From NCBI RefSeq assembly GCF_030272615.1, contig NC_081406.1, positions 264,709,192 through 264,773,191 of the forward strand: DNA of 64,000 bases, in the 5' to 3' direction. Shown piece by piece: positions 24,901-36,900 of this stretch. The notes under the pieces are model-generated. The model had not been told where the DNA came from. It saw only the letters and a list, made by a program, of their open reading frames with translations, and did not search any database. This DNA comes from Cryptomeria japonica (Eukaryota > Streptophyta > Pinopsida > Cupressales > Cupressaceae). The position numbers and the translations under genes are program-made. Every line of letters starts with the position of its first letter. The stretch's first letter is position 1.

Positions 24901-27900
24901 AAATCCAGTTTTACAGACCTATAATAAAATTAAAAAAATGATTTTGTTGAGCATTTTAGTCTTTTTTTTTTTTAAATGTGCTGGGAAAAGGGGGATGGCT
25001 GGCCGTCCCCGGGACGTTTAGGGAACGGGGGGGGACAAGGGGGCGTCCCCTTTGAGAATCACTGTCGTCCCCAAGTTTCCGGGACATTTCCCACAGATTT
25101 TGCAATTTGGGGGACAGCAGGGGGATGTCCCCTGGCCGTCCCCAAGTCCCTGAAACGTCCCCGGTACGGGGACGAGGGATTTTAGCTCAGGCAAGCGTCC
25201 CCGGGTTACGTAGGAGATTTATGATCAGCATAAATCCATTGTCAAATGAGAGAAAACTATCAAGATAAGTTCTATCACCGAATTGTTCTTACAATTTTAA
25301 GTTAAATATTATAATGAAATGTCTTCAGATTTGATAAAATTATATCCATATATAATATTACAATTCTCACCTCAAGTTGGAATTGTTGTCTCGGGACTGA
25401 ATTATGGTAAATCCCAAAAAGGGGACACTACATGTTCAAGAGAGGATAGAATACTTAGTATTTTATTCTGTGTTCAAGGTGTCCTAAAAAACACATCAAT
25501 AGGTCCATCCAAGACAAACCCAAGCAAACCCACACCATATTTGGTGGGTTTTCATATCCATGTTAATGTGATAGCATCGGTCAGAATCTTTGTGAGCCGA
25601 CATAGACTATTAAATTATCTAATTGGCTTTTCGGCCTTAGACAATTTAATTGTATCGATTTGCTTCTATTTGTTAAATATTCCAATCATGTGTAATCTGC
25701 CACCCTTGGGTTATAAGACACATTTAATTATGTTTGTACTAAACCGATTAAGATGTGAATCGGTTCTAATATGAGGCGTGTTGATTAGAACCCGAATTGT
25801 GGAGAAGTCGTGATGGTTGAAGGTATCTATGTTTGGGTATATATATGTGTTGCATTTGTCTCTCAAAGGATTGATTCGATATACACATCCAGATCAATTC
25901 ATTCATCGAATAATTAAACACAATAAGCAAATTGAATGCTCATAGCAGAGCGTAGAAGACAAGTAGGTTGTCACGTAGTTGTGCTCAGGGGACACAATAA
26001 CAGTATATTGTCTATGGTTGGGAGGGCAACGCTGTGTCATTGCCTGTGGTTAATCGAGCACACCGCAACTCAACAGTCCACAGAACGAATTCACAATTTT
26101 TTAACAAACTTTTTATTATATTTGACTTCTAATTTGACCAAAAATCCAAAAACACCCCCAAATCCTAAAATGTGGATTCCAATGCATTTGAAGGACAAAG
26201 AAAAAGTCATTTCTCTTATTGTGAGTGACTGCAAAAATTAAAATGATGTTCCCCTAGACCCCCGTGATTGCCCTAGACCCCCATTGAGTAGACTCCAAGT
26301 TTGCAAACTATGCTTCCAAGTTTGCCTACAATTCCTCATCGACAATATCATATCAAATTCAACAATCTTCCATGATGTTACTTGATGCTTACTTGTTTTC
26401 CTTGCTATTTGAAAGATACCTCTATAGCTTGCCTATTACTTGTTGTTTGGAAGATAACTTTATGGGCATGATATAGTTAGTGTACAATGCCTATTATTAG
26501 GTTTCAATAATATGGTTTATCCAACTATATATTTGCTAGTGCTAGTGCTAGTGCTAGTGCTAGTGTCAGCGCCAATGGCACTTTTTGTGGTTCTAGTTTA
26601 CCAATGCCTAGATCATCTAATATGGATGGTGATGAATATATTTGAAGACCCATACGATGATGCTTGATCAGTGATGGCTGATTATTGATACTTGACATTG
26701 TTATTTTTAAATAATAATATATATCATGACATTCAAGTTTGACTAGTTGACATTGTAATATTTTTTATTTTATGGTGATTTTGTTTATTATACAACAAAT
26801 GATACTATGTGTGGTATTTTGAGCTTAAATACTGCTGTGAATATGTATATATTCTGATGTTTATTTGTTTTTGTATGAACAAACCCAACCCCCCAAAAAA
26901 AATTGGCTGAACCCTTGAACCTAAACCCAAACCAGTACCAAGACCAGTAACTTATATTTGAGTCTTTAAATTTTGCATCTCTAAGATCCAACGCATTGTT
27001 GCTAACCACAAGCTACAGCAATGCCTAATAGTGATTCAACTTTAAAATCTTCTTATTCAGTTGGTTTCTGCTGCTCTTGGCAGAACATTTTTTAGTTTTT
27101 ACTAATAACGAATTTTTTCGGAGAATTAAATTTTACAGAGTACACTGAGTACAATCTCAATATTACGATTAAATTTTATTCTTCAACTAGGTAGTAGATA
27201 GCAAGTAGACCTAATTTCCAACATAGGATTCTCTTCCAAATAAGATTTCTGTTGACAGACTCAGAAAGCATCAGCTGCTTGAGTGTGAATCTAAACAATT
27301 ACAACTGTAGCCAGAACAAGACAAATAATATCAATTGAAACTGTAACGATAGATGGAATCCTACACTTTGCTATTTCAAGTGCAAGTAATCAAATGAATG
27401 GCAAAGGTTATTCATTTTCTTTCTATACTTGCTCACTTATGGTTTTTTAAATGAAGTACTGTTCTATTCCCTCAATTTTCTCTGTACTGTCTGGCTGCCA
27501 TTGCTTTTCCAATGTTTTGAAAGTAAATTACATTCTCACCTAGATCCCATCGGAAATCACTCACTGAACCTATTTCCATTCCTTTCATCAACCATCATTT
27601 TCCATAGACCTTCATCACATAAATCTGGTCCTATTATTTAACTATATTAATAAGAGTAACAAAAAAAAGATTTTCAAATGTACTTTTGAACTCATTCTGC
27701 TCAGTTTAACAACATAAAGACCATAAGAGTAAAGTTTTCTAGAGCTTTTGGAATTGCCTCAACTAGTTCATCAACATTACTAACATTATCAGTGATTATC
27801 TCCACCACTTCAGCATTTGCAAGTGTATGAAATGGGGACACAGCATTTCCATTGACCTGCACATAATGCAACCCCAGTTAAGGAACAGTTCTTTAAACAT

Positions 27901-30900
27901 TCCAAGAAAATGATATATCACAACTTAACTAACCAATTTCAAAGGAAAAAGAGGAATATAGTTGATCAAAATAACCAATATGTACTTGAAAACCTACTTT
28001 TGCAGATATCATTTTATTGCCGACCTCTGAATGAATTTGATAAGCATAATCAATAACAGTTGCACCCTTCGGAAGATTTTTTATCTGCAACATAAGCAGC
28101 AATTTTATCATACAAATCCATGAAGCGTGTGAATGTGTAGATTAGAACATTCTAAATTCTAGAGATCTCTAGCATACAAACCTCTCCTTTTGGGGTGAAG
28201 ACAAAAACACGACTACCTAGGAGATCAACTGTAACTGTATCAACAAATTCCCTAGGGCTCATGTTGCCAACAAATTCCTCTTGCCATTCTCTAATGGCAT
28301 TAAGCCAACTTACCTGCTAAAATAAACAAGCCTCCAACTATTAGAACCAAACCAATTTCACACATGTCAATAGTCATAATTTCTCTAGGTTTACTGATAT
28401 AATGTAAAGGTAATAAGAAAACATGAAAAACTCCTACACTACCAGCACAAATTTGGCACAATTGATTGAATACCCTGCGAGCAATGTCATCGTTGTTCAG
28501 GGAGATTGATCGCACACTTCCATTTGAACCAGAAGTGATCCGTTTCCCACTGTAATGTACAGCAATGCCCTTCTCTGCTATCCGATCCATTTCTTCTGTC
28601 CTTATCTATTGAGCAAGTTAGAAAAAGCAGTGAATGGATTTGAAAAGAAAGAAAGCTATCCATCAAGATGATAAAAGATTTCTTAATCTTAGATAAATTC
28701 TCCTCTTAGGTACCCAACCATATTCAATTGCCCAATTATTCATTTTTTTTTTAATTTCTATTGGAAAGAAAACTCACGAGCTGTTATCATAAGGGTATTA
28801 CAAATATACAAGTGTGGCAAATACAATAACATGATGACAGATGTTCAAACTATCATAGATCATCTGTGGATACCACTGAGGATAATCTTGAGGTTCAAGG
28901 AGTTTATAGCTTTCATCAGAATTCATATCCATCTTTTGAAGGCAAAATCCAGTGTTCAGTAATCTATTAAAACAAATGCAATTGGAAGGCACTTAAACGC
29001 ACCAAGATTTACCTTAGAGAAACTCAATGTAGGAAGAATTTCTGCACAACGACATGCTATATTCTCCAATGGCACTATAGGGATACTCTCTTGGAGCATA
29101 GAAGCTATTTGAAACTCCTCTCAAATAGAGAGTGCTACAACCTCGTTGCCTTTGTACATAGATCGTGATTTGATCTTCCTTTTAAGAAAGGATATCATCC
29201 TTGATTCACTAAAGGAAACATAAAGATGTAGAAGTCTGGAAAGAGATTGATTCACACACAGCATGGGACATTGTACAACTTCAATGAATTACATGCTCTT
29301 GAACTCCTCTCTAATCTCCCTTTTTCTCCCTTGCAATACCTCTTCTCTTCTAACTCAAAGAACTAAAAAGAATTCTTAAATAGATGTTTTTGGGCACCTT
29401 TCTTGAGGTCAGTAGGCTTTCACCTTCCAAACAATTGAATTTCGGCCTGCATGCTACTGCATAACCTATCAGTAACCTAAAGGGTATGCTCATAAAGTCT
29501 TGTCTCAAAACTCAGTTTTTTCACAGGTTTTCCTCTTTTGTGATGAATGTGTAACAAATAAATTTTTTCATCTTCGATTGGAATAAGTTCTTGATCCGTA
29601 CTGGACCTCTCCATTTCAATTTTGTGGGTAAGTAATCATATCTTGATAATTTTGTCATTTTGTGGTGAAGCTTTCATGGCTATTTCTTTCCTATGTTTGT
29701 CAATTCTGCCATAATGCTGACTTCATTTCAATTCCAATGTTTCATCCATATGTGGGAAATAGTCTCCAGGTCTCTTCATTCCTATTGTTGTTAACTAGGT
29801 GCACATCATGTAGCATTGGTGTTTTGATATTTCAATATTAGTTGTTCAGTGTATGTCTTATGGCTGAAATACAAATAATTATTGAAGTCATCTGATCAAT
29901 TTCTGATTAACAAACAATAACTCCTTATAAACTAGCGAGCCAGCAGCTACTGGTCATCCTGGTCCTGACCCTCTTGATCTGTTCAATCTTTGCACTTGAT
30001 GTTGGATCTCCATTATCCCATTTAAATGTGTTTTACTCCATGTTAATGATGTTTTATAGAAGACCACTGAGATTAAAGTTGTGAGGCCCATTGCTATACA
30101 GTGACCCGTGAATCAAGGTAAATCCAAACAGTACAATGGTTGTTTTTAGATTGCATAGCTTCTCTTGCCCTACTGAAGTTGGGTCAAACACATTTTAATC
30201 CTGATCAAGGCCCCACAGATAGTCTTCTTGTATTGATTGAGTGTATGAATGTCTCGGTCATGCTCTTGATTTCAATCCCTTGTCACCATCTTGGTTTTTT
30301 ATGACTTGGACATGCTAACAAAACATTGACTACTAAGCTCAATAAATGGTGTGAATCTCAAGGGTGTCTGAGTCCCTTGGCATTTCCATGATCAAATAAG
30401 AGACTTTAAACATGAATAACAGAGGATTGGCCCAGATCAAAAGGAATTTAGAAAAATAGATTCTGAGGTTGCAGAATTAAATGAAACAGGGAGCTTCATT
30501 GAGATACGACAATAGACAAGGGTGAGTTTGCTTAACTATGGCTTGGGAAGGAGAAGGAATAGAATTTTGCTAGAGATAGGAATGAGCAAAGGCAAAATTC
30601 GTTGCAACACTACCTTTTGTTGAAATTATAGCTAAGTTCTGATTACATGTAATTATAGCTTGCTATGAATATTGGGCAAGACCTATATAATGTAACTTGT
30701 GGATAGGACAAGACCTATTGAATGTAACTTGTAATTAAACAAGACCTATATGTAACTTGCAATTGTATTGGACAAGACCTATATGAATGTAACTTGTAAT
30801 CTATAGGTTTGATCCTATTCTTGGCGCCAAAACAATAAAGCCGACCTAGGTAAATTGGGAGGCTATGTCACATATATATACAAAGCATCATTCATGCTTA

Positions 30901-33900
30901 TTATACATTCATTTCCACACAGTGATCTCCTTCAACAACAATCAGAGAATACATTCATTCAGCAGTAATCAGCGAATCCATGCAGTCATCAGCGAATACA
31001 TTCTTATCAGCAGCAAATCATCTTCTATGCTCAGCGAACTGCTTTCTGGAAACAGCGAACTCCACCTTGAGGACAGCGAACCTTATTCAGAGGACAGCAA
31101 ACTAGATACAAAGGGCAGTGAACCTTCTTGAGGCAGTGAATTGATCTGCAAATGGTGTCTTGAATCAGCATTCAAGTGTACTACAGATAAGTCATTTCAT
31201 TACTGTGTATGCCCTAGTTTGAGTATTCCATACTACTGTTCATATTCTGCAGTTCTGATTGCTTCAAGTGTTGAAGCAGATTTGTAAAGACTCGTACTGA
31301 TTTGTCATAATAAGATTTGAGATTATAGCTGGGTTTTTCACCTCCACGTGGGAGGTTTTCCCAGGGTATTCTGGTGCTCTTTATGTGCATTGATTTTTTG
31401 GTTTTCTGATTTTGCTATCTATATATTACAATCTGATCCTAAAACTAACATGGTATCAGAGCAGGTTCCTTCTATAAAGCTTAACAGCTTGAAGGTAGAT
31501 CTTGTATTACTTCTTTTGCAGGACTAGGGCTAGCATGAATCAGCAATTAATCTGGACAATATACCTGCTTGTCAAATTGAGGGCATCGATGGGGACATAA
31601 CAAGAATATGAAGGGTTCAATCTTTGTATATAGTTGTTCTTACTCCTCTACCCTCATTTGCTTACCTCTGTTAAGAAAGGTTTGGAGACTCGTATCTGCT
31701 TGCCTTGTCGTTATTGGTATTAGTTCCTTCCTACAGTTTGGGATCTTAACTAGTGCACAGGGTTCTCTTGCTTGTTAACTATTTCATCAGAGTGCCTTCA
31801 TATGTTGGTTTGTGCACTTGTTTCCTTCTAGCTTCAGATCTTAAGTATTTCTTTTATTCCATAAGGGTGGTATAATTGTCATCCTAAGGTTTGTAACTAT
31901 CGCCCTAGTTCGAACTTTGTTCTTGCTTTAAGAATTTGTTCTAATCCTTAGTTCGGATTGTTGAAGTTGGTATTCGGATTGTCTTACTCTCTATTTTTTC
32001 GTATGTTTATCTCTCATCCTTCCTGATGTGATTTGCTATGAATATGCAATGATCCAATTTGATGCATTGATCTGAATATATCATCCTTGACACTTAATAT
32101 TATCATTGCAGATATAAAACTAGGAGTATCCTGATGGATATACCAACAAGCATAAATAGGAAGATTGAAAGATGAATGAAATTTATAGGAGATTTAGAAA
32201 TATGGAACATTAGTTGAAAACATATAATGAATAGTGTCCTTTAATCATTGGTGTGATAGGCATGTAAAGGTAAGATGCCTTAGTCATCCTATTCAGTAGT
32301 TATGACTAATGATGGCCTTACTATCTTCATATTATGATCTCATCCTTTATGATACTTGCTGCATAGTTCTGATGCACCGTATTATATCTAAGTCTTGAAA
32401 TGCTCAATAGTCTTGCTGCTCTGGAATTATATACTCTTATGATGTGTCTCTTGATTTGCATCAAATCTTTTAACATCGTATGGACTGTATTTTCTGTTCT
32501 ATGAGTGTTTTATGTTTGGATAAGGTTGTCATGTAGGGTTGTGACTGTGCAACTCTTGGTTCTCATCAGCTCTTCGTAAAGCTCTCATGATCTTTGTTAT
32601 ACTTAACATTGCTCTGCTCCTCTTGTGTAGAGGATTGCCTTTAGCTCTAATGCATTTTCTGTCATGGCTTTCACTATCCTCACATAATATTCATTGTGAT
32701 ATTATCTCTTCAATTTGAGCATACTGCCTATTACATTTTCTGAAGTAAGTATTCTCTTGATGATGAAACCTAAGATGAATGAGGTATCTAACTTCTTGAA
32801 GTTGGTTTTTGATCATACGCTTGTGCTCAACTACAATGTGTATCCTTTTGAGTGGTTGATACTCATATCTGATTTTACGCATTGGCTGGAAAGACAATTT
32901 GACTTATATACCTTGCTTATGGATTTTGTAAAATGTTTTCTGAAGTCATACACTTGCCTTAGTTTTCTGATATGATCAGGCACAGCTAACTCTCTGTTAT
33001 TCAACTATGGAAAACAATTTTACATTTAAAGAATGTTGTGTAGCTTTACACTATGATTGAAGTTGATCATAGACTGGCAATATCCTTTTGAGCAATCTTG
33101 GCATATGTTGTCAATGGTGGAAGTCTAGTCAATAAAGAGATAAGTTATTTTACATGTTAATTCATTCTATTGGGATATTTAATCATGTTGATGCTTCTCT
33201 TCAAGAGATTCTTGAATTACCATGCCTTCAAGCTTAAGAGGGAGCTTGGTTTCTTCACTTGAAGGTATGCCATGATCATAATGATTGTGCTATGGGTCCA
33301 TTTCGTAAAAGTGAAGTAAGGAAAAGATTGGCATTTCTCATCTTTGATTTATGGCTGCCTTCCTTGATTGATTCTTATATTATGCAATCTTCATGAGACT
33401 TGATTACCACAATTTTATATTAAGAATCAAGAGGGAGTTCCATATGGAATTTTTTGAGAAAATATGAAGCTAGATGTGTAGCTCATAGTTATAAGGAAAC
33501 ATTTGATCTTGCTGCTAGATATACTAATATTAGAACCATTATAGCTAATGCTGCAGGCTGGAAGTTGGATATAAAGACTGTTTTCTTAATGTTGTCTATA
33601 TTGAATAACTAGAAGGTTATGAGAATCAAGATAGATAATCTCATGTGTGCAGATTAAAGAAAAGCTCTTTATGGCCTCAAGCAAGTTTCTTGAGCTTGGT
33701 ATGAAAAGATTGACAAGTATTTGATTAGTTTAGGATCTTGCAAGAATGATGTTGATTCTAACCTTTACTTTAAAAGTATTTTTTTGGTGAAATACTAATT
33801 CTGGATAATTTATTTCTAGCTCGTGAAAATAGTCTCATCTCTACATGAAGAAAGAATTAGCTTTAGAGTTTGAAATGAAGGACTTAGGCTTAATGCATTA

Positions 33901-36900
33901 CTTTCCAGGGTTATAAGTATGGAAAGATCTTATGAAATTATTCTAAGTCAAGGAAGTATACTAAATAGATTTAGAATGATGGATTGCGAACCTATGTCTA
34001 CTCCTATGGAAACTAACTTGAAGAAATTGAGTTCATTTTTGCAGATCCATCAGAGTACAGACAGTTGATTGGATCCTTGATGCATTTGTTATCAGCCAGT
34101 TTATGAACAAACCAAAGCATGCTCATCTTGTTGCAACCAAGGATATCCTGAGATATTTGCAAGAAACAGTTGGCTACGGGCTGAAGTATCCAATCAACAC
34201 TGTCATTTCCTTGGAAAACTACTTTGATTCTGATTGGGAAGAATGTATTACTAACAGGAAGGACACTTTAGGAATCTCTTTCAGGTTGGGTTCAGTCGTG
34301 ATCTCTTGTGCCAGCAGGTATCAGTCCTCAATTGCATTGAGTACAACGGAAGCAGCGGAAGCGGAAGCTGAGTACATTGCATCAAGTGTGAAGCAATGTG
34401 GCTTCACAAAGCTTCTTGCTAAGTTGTTTGGCAACCTTGGGAACCCACAGTCATTAATTGTGACAATTAGAATTGTATTAAGATGTTTGTTAATCCTGTG
34501 TTTTATGACAAGTCAAAACATGTGGAATCTCATTATCACTACATTTGTGATATGATACAGAAAAGTGCAATTCAGCTGAAATATGTCAGCACTATTGTAG
34601 TTGTTCTCACCAAGCCTCTTGCTCGAGAGAAGTTTGTGTACTTCAGAGAGAGACTTGGAGTTGTGGAGAACACAACTTTGGCTGAGAGGGAGCCTTTGTC
34701 CTAGTGATGCATTAAGTTGCATCTTCCACCCTCTGTGTGCAATGCAAGGTGGAGTCACCCTCTGCGGGCAAGGCAAGGTGACATTGGATCCTTCTCTAGG
34801 AGAAGATTGAGGTGAAAGACCTCCTCCACCCTCTGCGGAAAGCAAGGTGGCGGGTTATTCTTCTCAGTAGAGAAGTTTTGAGGTGTAAGACCTCTTCTCA
34901 CCCTCTGCGGGCAATGCAAGGTGGATCCATCCTCTGTGGGCAATGCAAGGTGGATATCATGAAAGAAGTTCATGATGTGTATTTATATATTTGTGTGTAT
35001 TCATTTCTTGTAGGTGTACATAATAAAGTTTTGAATCCATCCTTTGTGGGCAATGCAAGATGGATATCATGGAAAGGTCCATGATGATTTGTTATTTGGC
35101 TAGAATCCTCCCTAGCTAAGAGGGAGTGTTGAAATTATAGCTAAGTTCGGATTACATGTAATTATAGCTTGCTATGAATATTGGGCAAGACCTATATAAT
35201 GTAACTTGTGGATAGGGCAAGACCTATATAATGTTACTTGTGGATAGGACAAGACCTATTGAATGTAACTTGTAATTAAGCTAGACCTATATGTAACTTG
35301 TAATTGTATTGGAGAAGACCTATATGAATGTAACTTGTAATCTATAGGTTTGATCCTATTCTTTGAAACGGATGGCTTTCAAAGATTTGAAACGGATTAC
35401 TTCACAAAATTCTGCATATAGATATTGCAGGAAAGGAAGGTATAGCTTATGTTCAGCAAGAGTGACAACTTTTGGTTATTGTAGGAAAGTATGGAAGAAC
35501 TGAAGCGGTTCATGACTGATTTCCTTCCAATTTTGAGAAAGTGACAAATGGATTTTTTTTATGAACCATCCTACCCAAAAATAAATATTAAGGGAGGATG
35601 TACAAATAGTCAGTTATGTTTTTTTTGTGTAATGTAGATATACAGGGTAAGGAACAAGGCAAGATTGTGAAAATGCAAGCTTTAGCTTTTTCACTTTTGG
35701 GAGCTTCTCTTGATTATAGATTGTGCTTCCAAAATAGCGATGTTCTACCCTTGCAGAAGCGAAGTGCACTGTTTTAGCATTTATGCAAATTAGACATCCA
35801 TAAAGCTATACACTTGTGTATGCAATGTAATGGAATAATCAAGAGGGAAGTTTGTGGTACTACACCCAGTCAATTACGCTTTTTTAATTTGTGCATCTTT
35901 AAATGTGCTAATTGATTTTATGTTAAATTAATAATAAATACTTTGGGTGCAGCAGTTCATTATATCCAACATGCCCTATAACAAGCCTCGATCTGTGAGG
36001 TATCACACCCAACCAAACTGAAGAAAAGTATATGTTTCACATAGCAATTACATAATACGACATTTTACCAATATTCTCCATTAAATTATGCAGTTTGAGC
36101 ATTAGTGTTCTCATGGATAGTAGCAATTGAAAAGCCATGCTTTATCTCAAAACCAAATTAGCAGACAATTAGAAAGAACAGAAAAAGCCTTGTGAAAAAG
36201 CATGAATAATAATTGTGCATTACCTGTACTTCAACTCGAAAGGTGCTCTCTTTTAAAAATGGGATAACTTTTGTTTGAAGGCTTTGATAACCATTAGGCT
36301 TAGGGGTTGCAATGTAATCTTTCATCTGTTAAACACAGAATCCCAATATAAGCAGGTTTCTAACAATATATTAATGATAAACAGAACATGGTAGTATATC
36401 AATCATCAAAGCATAAATTCAAGAACTACTTACAGCTCGTGGAATGGGTGTCCATATCCCATGTACAAGGCCAAGTACATGATAACATATCTGTACAAAC
36501 AAGTTGACTAAGATGAGAAACAATTTAAAACTCTGTACAGAGTCTGATATTAGTAGTGAATCAAAGTAAACAACACCTGATGTGCACTGCATAATACTGA
36601 TGCACCCTTGTCACTTCGTTTTGGTTTCAAAATTATTCGGAGCTGCATATAAACAGATATAGAAAAGACAGCACATTAAAATAACATAATGATAGCCAAC
36701 TTCCAGTACTGCAAAAATGGTAACCATTATATTTGAAAACCCACACAGACCTGAGCTATTTCATTTACTTCATTAATCGAACCTTTTGTTTCCAAAATCC
36801 TTTTGTATATGCTGCACCAACAAAGAAATGAAGAGGTTTAGCACATAAATCTCAAACTTGGTCTAAAGGCTGATGAACAAAATAGAATGCTAGCTCAATA

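Noticed and set aside
25319-25774. 151-codon plus-strand ORF as a gene
   Set aside because: No domain. The stretch carries LTR-like signals further on and looks like LTR or intron DNA.
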